64,000 bases of DNA from an uncultured Oscillibacter sp. GTDB lineage: Bacteria > Bacillota > Clostridia > Oscillospirales > Oscillospiraceae. The stretch spans positions 1-64,000 of the forward strand of contig CAJTSM010000015.1 in assembly GCA_910578935.1 (NCBI GenBank). Reading direction: 5' to 3'. Below, in pieces: positions 1 through 8,230 of this stretch. The position numbers and the translations under genes are program-made. The stretch's first letter is position 1; each line of letters opens with the position of its first letter. Below the pieces are notes generated by a model. It did not search any database. It was not told where the DNA came from and saw only the letters and a program-made list of their open reading frames with translations.

Positions 1-90
1 CCCTGAAAATGGAGTCTCCCGGCCCCTTCCGCGGCTCCCGCGAGGATGTCCTCCACTTTATTAGGGCATTCTACCAACAGCCATGAAACA

Positions 91-116
91 CCCCCCGAAG
101 CCGCGGCTTCGGGGGG
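91..116 (+). terminator. Perfect 26-bp palindrome, probable terminator of an upstream gene
   Basis: The 26 bases are a perfect palindrome of GC-rich arms and are followed by a T/C-rich run (atcttcttc). It most likely ends a gene that lies left of the window. The stretch from here to base 291 has no convincing gene. Confidence 0.6.
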
Positions 117-291
117 ATCTTCTTCACAGCCCGCCGCCCTGCCCTCCTCCACGCGGCTTGGCCCGGAACATTTCATGACATCCACGGCGCATTCCAGTCC
201 CAAAGTATTGCAGCCGCTTTTTTACGCCGGTAAACTGCTTTATAGCACGCGTCTTCAACCCAACGCCTTTAGGCAGAAAGGAGCTGTAAAC

Positions 292-759
292 ATGAACATA
301 CAGATGATGGAAGGGCTCGTCGGCGCGAATACAAACGCCCGGCTATCGGGCACCTCCATGAGCGTGTACCGGCAGGCAAGCGCCGAGGGCGATACGGAAA
401 AAATGAAGCGGGCCCTGGGATACACCGGCGAGTGCGCGGAGAAGGCGGTCAAATACCAGGAGAAACTGGACAAAGGCATGAAGGCGGAAGCGAAAGCGGA
501 GCGGGAAAAAGCGGAGCTGCAACGCGAAGCCGCCATCGAAAAGCGCAGAGCCGAGCGCAGGGAGGCGGAGGAAGGAGCGGAGCCCGGCCGCCCACAGCAG
601 CGGGACACCGTTCAGATCAGCGAAGCGGCAAAAACGGCCCTGAAGAACCGGCCGGCCGAAACGGAGGAAACTCCCGGCCGCGATCCCATAATTTATACGG
701 AAAGCGGCGCGGACGCCTCTCCGGAAGAACCGGAATCGACCTTTTCACTTCTCGCCTGA
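292..759 (+). CDS. Hypothetical charged, helical protein (155 aa)
   Basis: I do not recognise a named family. The ATG at 292 is chosen over the upstream in-frame ATG at 46 because AAAGGAG sits just upstream and the extension would run through the terminator palindrome. The middle (about residues 55-105) is very rich in Lys, Glu, Ala and Arg and should form a long helix or coiled coil. A short DTVQIS stretch near residue 107 resembles a motif in small FlgM-like and DUF6033-like proteins, which is only a hint. There is no signal peptide or membrane segment. The next gene follows after 24 bases, so the two are probably co-transcribed. Confidence 0.6.
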   Translation: MNIQMMEGLVGANTNARLSGTSMSVYRQASAEGDTEKMKRALGYTGECAEKAVKYQEKLDKGMKAEAKAEREKAELQREAAIEKRRAERREAEEGAEPGRPQQRDTVQISEAAKTALKNRPAETEETPGRDPIIYTESGADASPEEPESTFSLLA

Positions 760-783
760 TCATGTTTCAAGGAGGAATCATTC

Positions 784-1335
784 ATGCTGCCCATTTCCGG
801 AGTAAGCACCGGCGCCGTTCAGCCCCTGACTGCGGCTGAAAAGGCCGCCGGTCCTCTCAAAATCCAGCGGCCGAAAGAGGAATCCCGCCCCCTAAAATCT
901 GTGACGGATGAATACGTCCCGGAGGAAAAGCAGGAGCCGGCAGGCCGCTATTGGCTGGGCAAAGACAAGGACGGCCAGCCCAAAATTTACTTTGACAACC
1001 CCGAACAACCGGCGGACCCCCCGCAGCGGTCCGCCGACACTCCCGCGAAGTCCCCGGACAGCTCTCAGCAGCCGGACGGCCCTTCCGGCTTCAAAGGTCC
1101 AAAGAACAAGGAGGACAAGGAAGAGCGCTGTGCCGGCAATACCGACAAAGTTGACCGCGAGATTGAACGGCTGAAAAAGAAGCGGCAGGAACTGGAACAA
1201 CAACTGCGTGCAGAGACGGATGAGGCCAAAGCCCAAAATCTGGAGCAGGAGTTGGCGCAGGTCGAACGAGAGCTGCGGGAAAAGGACAACGACGCCTACC
1301 GAAAACAGCACAGTACCTTCACCCGGCTCTCTTAA
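784..1335 (+). CDS. Hypothetical coiled-coil protein (183 aa)
   Basis: No named family is recognised. An AAGGAGG-type site lies 7-8 bases before the ATG. The N-terminal half is Pro-rich and polar, with a YWLGKDKDGQPKIYF stretch around residues 57-71 that looks like a conserved core. Residues about 118-170 are almost entirely charged or Gln/Leu and should form a coiled coil. It probably forms an operon with the preceding small charged protein. Both may be cytoplasmic proteins linked to motility or the envelope, but nothing in the sequence proves this. A strong terminator follows. Confidence 0.6.
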   Translation: MLPISGVSTGAVQPLTAAEKAAGPLKIQRPKEESRPLKSVTDEYVPEEKQEPAGRYWLGKDKDGQPKIYFDNPEQPADPPQRSADTPAKSPDSSQQPDGPSGFKGPKNKEDKEERCAGNTDKVDREIERLKKKRQELEQQLRAETDEAKAQNLEQELAQVERELREKDNDAYRKQHSTFTRLS

Positions 1336-1388
1336 TTCCCGGCCGGGCCGGCGAACGGGGCTCGCCTTCCGGCAGAGCCGTCCCGCAA

Positions 1389-1424
1389 GGAAGCGGCTTT
1401 GAGAAATCAAAGCCGCTTCCTTTT
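1389..1424 (+). terminator. Intrinsic terminator
   Basis: A 13-bp perfect stem (1389-1401 with 1408-1420) and a 6-base loop are followed by TTTT. It ends the two-gene operon at 292-1335. The remaining bases to 1678 hold the promoter of the next gene and a fragment (from about 1577) resembling the end of the MITE at 30299. Confidence 0.85.
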
Positions 1425-1522
1425 GCCGCCCCCGCAGGCCCGAAACACGTTCACAGAGCACAACGCAAACCGGCTCACAGGAGAGAGACTTCCGGCGCCC
1501 ATGAGAGAAACGCACGGCAGCC

Positions 1523-1551
1523 TTGAGTGGAAACAGGGACTATGTTATACT
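1523..1551 (+). promoter_or_regulatory. Sigma-A promoter of the WYL regulator gene
   Basis: TTGAGT at 1523-1528 and TATACT at 1546-1551 are separated by 17 bp. The leader of about 120 bases runs to the ATG at 1679. Confidence 0.6.
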
Positions 1552-1678
1552 ATGTCCATGGAACGCCTGGCGCCGCCAGGGTCTGTTTCCATAAACCAAA
1601 TGTACCGGAAAAGGCGGGTCTGGGTCTATGTGAACAGAGTCTGGCAGGCCGCCGGGTCTATGAAGGAAGGGGAATTTC

Positions 1679-2656
1679 ATGAAGAACAGCCGCCTGTTTG
1701 AAATACTATACCTTCTGGTGGAAAAGCGGGCCGTCACCGCCGGGGAGTTGGCGGAGCGTCTGGAGGTTTCAGAACGGACGATCTATCGGGACATTGATTC
1801 CCTGTCTGCCGCCGGTATCCCCGTGTTCACCCAGAAAGGTCAGGGCGGCGGCATCCGCCTGATGGAACAGTTTGTGCTGGACCGGGCGCTGTTGTCTCAG
1901 GAGGAACAGGACGAAATCCTCTTTGCCCTCCAAGCCACCCAGACCACGGGCGGGACGGAGGAGGATACCCTGGCCCGCCTATCCGCCCTGTTCCGCCGGG
2001 AAAGCGGCGGCTGGCTGGAGGTGGACTTTACCGACTGGGGCAGCGGGGCGGCGGAACGGGAGAATTTCACCCTGGTGAAGCGGTCGGTCCTGGCCCGCCG
2101 TCCCCTATCGTTCACCTATTACAGCTCCGCCGGGGAAAAAAGCCGGCGGACCGTGGAACCCGCCCGCCTGGTATTCAAGGGAGGGTCCTGGTATCTGTCG
2201 GCTTTCTGCCGGATGCGGCAGGACTGGCGCATCTTCCGCCTGGTGCGGATGGAGGACTTGACGCTGGAGGAGGGAAGCTGCCCGCCCCGCTGCCCTCCAC
2301 AGCCGCTGGACGCCCCTCCCCCAGGCGGGGATCAAGGCGTGCGCCTGCGGCTTCGTTTCGCGCCCTCCGCCGCCTGGCGGGTACGGGACTACTTCCACCC
2401 AAATCAGATTACCCCCCAGCCGGACGGCTGTCTGCTGGTAAACTGCGCCTTTCCTGAGGACCGGTGGCTGCTGTCCTTCCTTCTCTCCTTCGGCAGTCAG
2501 ATGGAGGTGCTGTCACCGGTCTATTGGCGGGAGATCCTCACCGGAGAGATTAAAAAACATCTGGCCGTTTATGAAACCGGACAGACCCTGTCAGGTTTCA
2601 GGGAGTATTCTAATCTCAGCGGCGGGGGAAAAGGCCCCGCCCAGAATCAAGATTAG
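1679..2656 (+). CDS. HTH/WYL-domain transcriptional regulator (YafY family)
   Basis: A DNA-binding regulator of 325 aa, typical of the YafY/DeoR-like WYL family. Residues about 5-60 form a winged helix-turn-helix (AGELAERLEVSERTIYRDID). Residues about 135-205 form the WYL domain, a likely ligand or nucleic-acid sensing fold, with the characteristic GSWYLSAFCR segment. The C-terminal 100 residues match the WCX extension. The start follows AAGGAAGGGG. The zinc-ribbon gene starts 12 bases downstream and is probably in the same transcript. The ligand and targets cannot be read from the sequence. Confidence 0.9.
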   Translation: MKNSRLFEILYLLVEKRAVTAGELAERLEVSERTIYRDIDSLSAAGIPVFTQKGQGGGIRLMEQFVLDRALLSQEEQDEILFALQATQTTGGTEEDTLARLSALFRRESGGWLEVDFTDWGSGAAERENFTLVKRSVLARRPLSFTYYSSAGEKSRRTVEPARLVFKGGSWYLSAFCRMRQDWRIFRLVRMEDLTLEEGSCPPRCPPQPLDAPPPGGDQGVRLRLRFAPSAAWRVRDYFHPNQITPQPDGCLLVNCAFPEDRWLLSFLLSFGSQMEVLSPVYWREILTGEIKKHLAVYETGQTLSGFREYSNLSGGGKGPAQNQD

Positions 2657-2668
2657 GAGGTACTTCCC

Positions 2669-2941
2669 ATGGAAGAACGGAAATTTTGTCAGAGCTGCGG
2701 CATGCCCTTGGACAAGCCTGAGGACGCGGGTACGGAAGCCGGAGGTTCCCCCAGCGGCGACTACTGCCGCTACTGCTACCGGAAGGGGGCCTTTACCGCC
2801 CCGGAGGCCACCATGGACGACATGATTGCCTTTAACTTGAAGTTTAATGCCGAGAACGGTTATCCGTTCGGCCCCCAGGAAGAGGCGGAGAAACAGATGC
2901 GGAGCTGGTTTCCGACCTTGAAACGTTGGAAAAACCCGTAA
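2669..2941 (+). CDS. Small zinc-ribbon protein (zf-ribbon_2 type)
   Basis: A 90-aa soluble protein with two Cys pairs near the N-terminus: FCQSCGMPL at residues about 6-14 and YCRYCY at about 32-37. They should bind one zinc ion. The rest is a short helical domain ending in a Trp- and Lys-rich tail. This layout matches the putative zinc ribbon family often annotated as transcription-regulator-like. The AGGAGG site overlaps the end of the WYL gene, so the two are coupled and the protein may act with that regulator. Confidence 0.8.
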   Translation: MEERKFCQSCGMPLDKPEDAGTEAGGSPSGDYCRYCYRKGAFTAPEATMDDMIAFNLKFNAENGYPFGPQEEAEKQMRSWFPTLKRWKNP

Positions 2942-3039
2942 AAATTTCCGCAGGGAAACCGCCCCGGCGCGGGGAGCGGCGGAATCCCTCCGCATGACCG
3001 CATTGCGCATGGCGGAAAAAAAGTATTCCTGAAGGGGAT

Positions 3040-5814
3040 TCAAAGAAATACCCGGAATGCAAAGCCATGGTCTTCCTCTCCGTTGACCCGGTAAGCGGGC
3101 TCCACATCGCTGCCCCAACTGTCGATGCCGCCCACGCCGCGCATAGCGCCGCAGACCGTCACCACCGTCCGCACCGGCTCCGGCAGCTCCTCCCGGTGGG
3201 CGGCCTGCTCCAGCTGCCAGGGTGCGTAAGGAACGGCGGAAAACGCAAAGGGTTTTCCTTCCACCGCCTCCAGTGTCAGCGCCGCGCCGCCGGGGGCCTC
3301 CAGCATCGCCGCCCGGGTGTCCACGTGACAGCCGCATTCCTGGGGCACCAGGTAGGCCGGAATGTGGGGCGCCTCCTCATGCCAGCCGAAGACGCCGCCC
3401 CTCTTCCGGTCCGGGTAAGTCTCCCCGGAGAGGCCCAGCCAGCGGACCCTTTCCACCGGCTCGGGGGTCTGGAACCGGAGGCCCAGCAGCGGCAGCTCCG
3501 GCCGGTCCGGGCCGCCGTAATAGTGGACGTTCACCTTCATCGCGCCGGAGGACTCCACGGTATAAGTGACCTCTGTCCGCAGGCCCGGCAGAACGCGGGA
3601 GATATAGGCGTAACAGATGGAAACCCGTTCCCCGCTTTCCCCCAGGACCCGGATGTCCCCGCAGACCTGCCACTGCTCCGCCGCCGACCATACGGCGCTC
3701 CGGGAGGCAAACCCATTGCCCAGGTCGTTCTCGGTGGGAGCCCGCCAGTACGCTGGACGGGGCGCACGCCACAACCACTCCCGGCCGTGGCTTACCAAGG
3801 ACGCCGGACCGCCCTCCGGGTAGGAAAACAGCACCTCAAAGTCCCCGCCCCGGACTCCCAAGGCCCCGTCGCCGCGGGTAATCCGGAGGGGGGATTTCTT
3901 TATGCCCGGAACGGGGAGGGCCAGGGACCGGCCAGCCCGCCCGTTGGCTGCGTCATGCTTCGCCCGCTCTTCCGCAGAGGCGTACCAGTACCGGACCTCC
4001 TGCATGGCGGGCTTCTCCGTCCCATCGGCAAAAACGATGCCGTTGCCGCTGAAAGCGTAATCGCTCTGCCGCTCGCCGAAGTCCCCGCCGTAGCCCAGGA
4101 CCCGCCGTCCCCGGCAATCCGTGTGCCAGAGAGCCTGGTCCATGTAGTCCCAGATGAAGCCCCCCTGGTACTGGGGAAACTCCTCCCCCAGGCGGATGTA
4201 ACTCTCCATGCCGCCCAGAGAGTTGCCCATGTCGTGCATGTACTCGCAGAGGATGAAGGGTTTTTCCGGCCCGGACTCCAGGTATTTCCGGATATCCTCC
4301 GGCGGGGCATACATGCGGCTCTCCACATCGGAAATCCGGTCGAATTCCCGGCAGTGGAAGACCCCCTCGTAGTGGACCAGGCGGCTGGGGTCCTCCCGGC
4401 GGAAGAACTCCGCCATGGCCAGGATGTCCTCTCCGGCGTAGGACTCGTTGCCGCAGGACCAAAGGAGGATAGAAACATGGTTCTTGTCCCGCTCGAACAT
4501 GGACCGGGCCCGGTCCAGCACGCACTCCCGCCACTCCGGACGGCTCCCCGGCACGTTCCAGGAAGGCTCATCCTTCCCCAGCTTTTGCCAGGAGCCGTGG
4601 CTCTCCAGATTGGCCTCGTCGATCATGTAGACGCCGTTCTGGTCGCAAAGGTGATACCAGGGAGTCTGATTGGGATAGTGGCAGGTGCGGACGGCGTTGA
4701 TATGGTTCCGTTTGAATATCTCCATAGCCGCGGTCATATCCGAAGGGCCGATCACCCGGCCCGTTTCCGGATTCCACTCGTGGCGGTTCACGCCGTTGAA
4801 AACGATGCGCCTGCCGTTCAGGAGCATCAACCCGTCCTTCCGCTCGAAGCGCCGGAAGCCAGTGTCGTAGGGAACAACCTCGGAAACCGTGCCGTCCTTT
4901 CGGAGAAGGGTCAGGGTCACCCGGTACAAAGCCGGGTGCTCGTGGTCCCAGAGCCGGACGCCCGAAAACCGGAAGGACTGGCTGTAAAGGTACTTCCTCT
5001 CCCGCCGGAGGTCAAGAGGGCCGTCAAAAAGCGCCTCCCCCTCAAGGGACTGGACCCGGCAGCGGACTTCCGCCGCCTCGCCTTCCAGGAGAAGACGAAT
5101 GGAAAGCGTCCCGGTGGAATTGTCCTCCTCCAGTCCCGCCTGAAGCCAAAGGTCCTCCAGATGGAGGTCCGGCTTGGCCTCCAGGTACACGGAGCGGAAC
5201 ATTCCACTGAAGCGGAAGAAGTCCTGATCCTCGATCCAGGCGGCGCTGGAGCGCTTGTAGACCTCCGCGCAGAGGCGGTTCCCCCTCTCCCGGAGGTAAG
5301 GAGTCAGATCAAACTCCGAAGGGGTAAAGCTGTCCTCGGCATAGCCCACAAAATTGCCGTTGAGCCAGACATACAGTGCCTGCTCCGCCCCCTGGAAGCT
5401 GACACGGACCCGCTTGCCCCGAAGGCCGGGGTCCAGGTCAAATTCCCGGACGTAGCTGCCCACCGGACAGTCCTCCCAGTCGATCTCCGGGGGCCGGAGT
5501 GACCCGTGGCCATCCCAGGGGTAAAGGGTGTTGATGTATTGAATTTGCCCGCAGCCCTGGAGCTCCATATGCCCCGGCACCTGGATGGAGCCGAAGGCGG
5601 AATCGTCAAAGCCCTCCCGCCAGAAGTCTGCCGGGCGGTCCGCTGGGCAGGGGCTCCAGGCGAAGCGCCAGCGCCCGTCCAGGGACTGGCGGAGAGAGGG
5701 GACGCCCTCCGCCGCCTCTCCGGCGGAAGCATAGCACACATGGTCGGAATGGGCGTCCAGGCGGTTTACCCGGAAGACCGTGGGGTCCGTCAGCCACTTG
5801 AGATCAGCCTGCAT
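3040..5814 (-). CDS. lacZ: Beta-galactosidase, glycoside hydrolase family 2
   Basis: It hydrolyses terminal beta-D-galactosides such as lactose, probably in the cytoplasm because no signal peptide is present. The 924-aa length is slightly short of E. coli LacZ (1,023). The order is a jelly-roll sugar-binding domain, an Ig-like domain, a TIM barrel from about residue 320, and C-terminal sandwich domains. Glu457 in SCGNESYAG fits the acid/base, and Glu524 in FILCEYMHDMGN fits the nucleophile. NGVNRHEWNPETG near the barrel start is typical of the family. AAGGAGAG precedes the ATG. No permease or regulator is adjacent, so the natural substrate is uncertain. Confidence 0.93.
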   Translation of the reverse strand: MQADLKWLTDPTVFRVNRLDAHSDHVCYASAGEAAEGVPSLRQSLDGRWRFAWSPCPADRPADFWREGFDDSAFGSIQVPGHMELQGCGQIQYINTLYPWDGHGSLRPPEIDWEDCPVGSYVREFDLDPGLRGKRVRVSFQGAEQALYVWLNGNFVGYAEDSFTPSEFDLTPYLRERGNRLCAEVYKRSSAAWIEDQDFFRFSGMFRSVYLEAKPDLHLEDLWLQAGLEEDNSTGTLSIRLLLEGEAAEVRCRVQSLEGEALFDGPLDLRRERKYLYSQSFRFSGVRLWDHEHPALYRVTLTLLRKDGTVSEVVPYDTGFRRFERKDGLMLLNGRRIVFNGVNRHEWNPETGRVIGPSDMTAAMEIFKRNHINAVRTCHYPNQTPWYHLCDQNGVYMIDEANLESHGSWQKLGKDEPSWNVPGSRPEWRECVLDRARSMFERDKNHVSILLWSCGNESYAGEDILAMAEFFRREDPSRLVHYEGVFHCREFDRISDVESRMYAPPEDIRKYLESGPEKPFILCEYMHDMGNSLGGMESYIRLGEEFPQYQGGFIWDYMDQALWHTDCRGRRVLGYGGDFGERQSDYAFSGNGIVFADGTEKPAMQEVRYWYASAEERAKHDAANGRAGRSLALPVPGIKKSPLRITRGDGALGVRGGDFEVLFSYPEGGPASLVSHGREWLWRAPRPAYWRAPTENDLGNGFASRSAVWSAAEQWQVCGDIRVLGESGERVSICYAYISRVLPGLRTEVTYTVESSGAMKVNVHYYGGPDRPELPLLGLRFQTPEPVERVRWLGLSGETYPDRKRGGVFGWHEEAPHIPAYLVPQECGCHVDTRAAMLEAPGGAALTLEAVEGKPFAFSAVPYAPWQLEQAAHREELPEPVRTVVTVCGAMRGVGGIDSWGSDVEPAYRVNGEEDHGFAFRVFL

Positions 5815-5842
5815 AGAAGTCTCTCCTTGACGCTTATTTGTA

Positions 5843-5856
5843 TGACAACTCTGTCA
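5843..5856 (-). promoter_or_regulatory. Dyad upstream of lacZ, possible operator
   Basis: A TGACA-N4-TGTCA dyad lies 29-42 bases before the lacZ ATG, between any promoter and the ribosome binding site. It is the right size for a repressor half-site pair. No matching regulator is adjacent. Confidence 0.3.
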
Positions 5857-6409
5857 ACCCGTATTTCGGAAAAAACCGCAAATTTATAATAGCAAACCAT
5901 AGGGCAATCCCGGCACAAGCAAAATACGCCCGCCGGAAGACTCCCATGGCACGGGCGCAATCCACAGGCAAGGCGGCAGGCCTGCCCAATGGCCGGTGAA
6001 CCGTTCCGGCATATGCTTGCTATCACCGGCATTATTGTCCTCTTTCTTGCGGCCTGTAAGAAAAAGTAACCGCCCGGTCCCTCAACTCCTGTAATCCGCC
6101 AGGGGGCAGCCGTCTACCGGCCAGCGTCTTTTCTATGTTTAGGCCTTATTTGAAAATGGACGGAATTCCCAGTGGTGAGAGAGGTTTCCGCCGTTTGTCC
6201 GTTTTGACTTTTTTCGCGCAAGGCCTAGAGCAGGCTATGCTGGCGGATCTCTTGCGTCCTGCACGGTTTTTCAATGACTTGCATTCTAGACCTGCAAACT
6301 TTGAAAATAGTAACCTTCCAGGCTCCTTTTTAAAGGAGGGCCTCCAGCAAAGTCGAAAAGAAGAGAACCCTACACCCATTGCATTGCAACGGATATAGGG
6401 TTTCTTTCC
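5857..6409. other. Intergenic stretch, no gene recognised
   Basis: About 550 bases between the lacZ leader and the tRNA cluster hold no ORF with convincing composition or ribosome binding site. The stretch from 6149 to 6185 resembles the sequence just upstream of dnaX (58691-58730), so it may be repeat debris. Confidence 0.4.
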
Positions 6410-6485
6410 TGGTGACCCGGCGGGGATTCGAACCCCGGACCCACTGCTTAAAAGGCAGTTGCTCTGCCGACTGAGCTACCGGGTC
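6410..6485 (-). tRNA. tRNA-Lys (anticodon TTT)
   Basis: Complete cloverleaf on the minus strand. The 7-bp acceptor stem starts GACCCGG, the anticodon stem is ACTGC/GCAGT with loop CTTTTAA, and the T arm carries GTTCGAATC. CCA is encoded at 6412-6410. It is the last gene of the tRNA operon. Confidence 0.97.
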
Positions 6486-6680
6486 GTCGTCAGAACAAAC
6501 TGCACTTCATGAATCCCGCCCTTTGGGCTGGCTTCACTCCGTTTCGTTTGTTCTTCCTCTTCCCACCGAACCCGCTTGCGCTGGGCTCCGGCGGGGGTTA
6601 AACGCGATGCCTTCTCCCGTCCCTCCGTCCCCCGCAGGGGTGGGGGTTGCTCAAGGGGGAGCCCGCTCCCCCTTGAAGGA

Positions 6681-6752
6681 GCGAAGAAATTTCCCGTCCG
6701 GCGCAGTTTTCGCCGCCAGGCGGAAACGGAGCGGTAAGGGGAATTTCTGAGC
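6681..6752. repeat. tRNA-flanking palindromic repeat, copy 1
   Basis: About 72 bp ending directly at the CCA of tRNA-Gln. A near-identical copy (about three differences) lies at 24287-24359, directly at the CCA of tRNA-Arg(CCT). The outer ends pair (GAAATTTCCC with GGGGAATTTC), and an inner hairpin pairs GTTTTCGCC with GGCGGAAAC. It is probably a small mobile or structured element. Confidence 0.8.
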
Positions 6753-6827
6753 TGGCAGGGACGGCTGGACTCGAACCAGCGCATGAGGGAGTCAAAGTCC
6801 CTTGCCTTACCGCTTGGCTACGTCCCC
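6753..6827 (-). tRNA. tRNA-Gln (anticodon TTG)
   Basis: Complete cloverleaf on the minus strand starting GGGGACG. The anticodon stem is AGGGA/TCCCT with loop CTTTGAC, and the T loop is GTTCGAGTC. CCA is encoded. The T arm ends 8 bases before the palindromic repeat begins. Confidence 0.97.
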
Positions 6828-6879
6828 GTATAAGGAATAAGTGCGGGGACCGGGGAAAAGCCCCGATCCCCTGCTTTTG

Positions 6880-6957
<78 letters not shown>

Positions 6958-7000
6958 ACATATCAACCCTCTGAAAACCGCTGGACGAAGGGGAAGAGCT

Positions 7001-7077
7001 TGGTACGCCAGAAGGGACTCGAACCCCTGGCCTACTGCTTAGAAGGCAGTTGCTCTATCCGGCTGAGCTACTGGCGC
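7001..7077 (-). tRNA. tRNA-Arg (anticodon TCT)
   Basis: Cloverleaf starting GCGCCAG, with anticodon stem ACTGC/GCAGT and loop CTTCTAA, giving TCT. CCA is encoded. It is the second gene of the tRNA operon. Confidence 0.97.
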
Positions 7078-7086
7078 AAATTTGGA

Positions 7087-7161
7087 TGGAGCAGGTGACG
7101 AGAATCGAACTCGCATCCCCAGCTTGGAAGGCTGGTGCCCTGACCATTGTGCTACACCTGC
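7087..7161 (-). tRNA. tRNA-Gly (anticodon TCC)
   Basis: Cloverleaf starting GCAGGTG, with anticodon stem CCAGC/GCTGG and loop CTTCCAA, giving TCC. CCA is encoded. It is the first gene of the operon and lies about 50 bases from its promoter. Confidence 0.97.
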
Positions 7162-7211
7162 GTAGACCTTGGCCGCAAGGTCTTGACCCCCTGAAAATCG
7201 TCAGCTTGGAC

Positions 7212-7240
7212 ATCATACCATGAAACCCTCCCGCTGTCAA
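7212..7240 (-). promoter_or_regulatory. Promoter of the five-tRNA operon
   Basis: On the minus strand TTGACA (7240-7235) and TATGAT (7217-7212) are separated by exactly 17 bp, a near-consensus strong sigma-A promoter as expected for stable RNA. Confidence 0.85.
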
Positions 7241-7280
7241 GCGGTCTTCAGGAGTTTTCCCGCAAATTTCGGAAATTTTT

Positions 7281-7904
7281 TCAATGCCCCAATTCCAGGA
7301 AGGCTCTGAGCAGCCGCCGGCTCAGAGCCGGATTTCCCAGCCGCTCCGGATGCCACTGCACCGCCCACACCGGCAGCCGTTCATGGCAGAGGGCCTCCAC
7401 TATGCCGTCCTCCGCCCACTGAACCGCCCGGAGGCCGCTGCCCAGCCGGTCCGCAGCCTGGTGGTGGGCACTGTTGACCTCCGCACAAGCTCCACACAGC
7501 TCCAGCAGGGGAGAGGGGCCCGTCCGCACGCTGTGAAACCGGTCGCCGTCCGGCCCGGCGCTGTGGCCGGGAATCTCCTGAAGCAGCGTCCCGCCAAAGA
7601 AAACGTTGATGGCCTGCAGCCCCCGGCAAATCCCCAGCACCGGTTTTCCCGCGGCGGTGTACTCCTGAAGCAGTGCGAATTCCTCTTCATCCCGCTCCGG
7701 TTCCAGGTTCCGGGAGGCGGCGTTCTCCTGCCCATACCGCCAGGGCTCCAGATCTCCTCCGCCGGGGAGCAGCAGCGCATCCCACTTCATCTCCCGACTC
7801 TTGCCGGCGTCTCCAAACACCGCCCGCCCTCCGGCGGACTCCACCCAGCGGCGGTAGTTGACAAAACGCTTCGGTTCTCCCCAGATATACACGGTTTCCA
7901 CCAT
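7281..7904 (-). CDS. Class I glutamine amidotransferase-like hydrolase (peptidase C26, PuuD-like)
   Basis: A 207-aa cytoplasmic hydrolase of the gamma-glutamyl-GABA hydrolase/class I GATase family. Family members cleave gamma-glutamyl amide bonds in polyamine or folate-type substrates. The catalytic set is visible as Cys93 in GICRG, His185 in QWHPE and Glu187. LLPGGGDLEP near residues 45-54 is the usual oxyanion-side loop. It stands alone on its strand, downstream of a tandem hairpin region, with GGGAGGG before the ATG. Its substrate cannot be fixed from context. Confidence 0.88.
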   Translation of the reverse strand: MVETVYIWGEPKRFVNYRRWVESAGGRAVFGDAGKSREMKWDALLLPGGGDLEPWRYGQENAASRNLEPERDEEEFALLQEYTAAGKPVLGICRGLQAINVFFGGTLLQEIPGHSAGPDGDRFHSVRTGPSPLLELCGACAEVNSAHHQAADRLGSGLRAVQWAEDGIVEALCHERLPVWAVQWHPERLGNPALSRRLLRAFLELGH

Positions 7905-8017
7905 ATGCGATCCCTCCCGGATGATCCTGCTCCAGCCTATGCGCCGGGTCTTTTTGTGGTGACGGATATTGACTTAAAAGGGGGTTCGTAGTATGATTTT
8001 ATAATCAGCACAGTTGA

Positions 8018-8139
8018 AAAGAATCCAAAGGATTCTTTATCGGCGCGGCACTTGACTTCATAGAAAACGCATGGGCGCTTTGCGCCCCGGCGAACCTTTG
8101 GTTCACCGGCAGAAAAGAAGTATCCTTTTCTTTTCTGCC
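8018..8139. repeat. Tandem array of four hairpins in a gene-free gap
   Basis: Four consecutive inverted repeats occur: 8018-8038, 8073-8087, 8087-8109 (one mismatch) and 8108-8139. Three of them close on a TTT or AAA loop. The gap 7905-8230 has no gene. It may be a compound intergenic repeat or a structured RNA; the first hairpin resembles the one at 14405-14421. Confidence 0.55.
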
Positions 8140-8230
8140 GCGTTGACTATAGCAGACTGCGGAGCCGATGCGCTCCCCGTTATAGAAATAAAGAGAGCCG
8201 CCTGACACACAGAATGGGGGATATTCCGGG

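Noticed and set aside
226..233. GCCGGTAA upstream of the gene at 292 as a third sigma-28 promoter
   Set aside because: One mismatch in the -10, and the bases 15-16 upstream (ATTG/TATT) do not match the -35 element.
45..291. N-terminal extension of the first gene from the ATG at 46
   Set aside because: It runs through a perfect terminator palindrome and lacks a ribosome site; ATG 292 has AAAGGAG.
3067..5502. 811-codon open frame on the plus strand opposite lacZ
   Set aside because: It is a shadow of the GC-rich lacZ gene; it has no motif or ribosome site, while lacZ has catalytic residues in place.
8037..8044. GCCGATAA on the minus strand upstream of the C26 hydrolase gene
   Set aside because: The -35 position reads CTAT, and the site lies partly in a hairpin, so it is probably chance.
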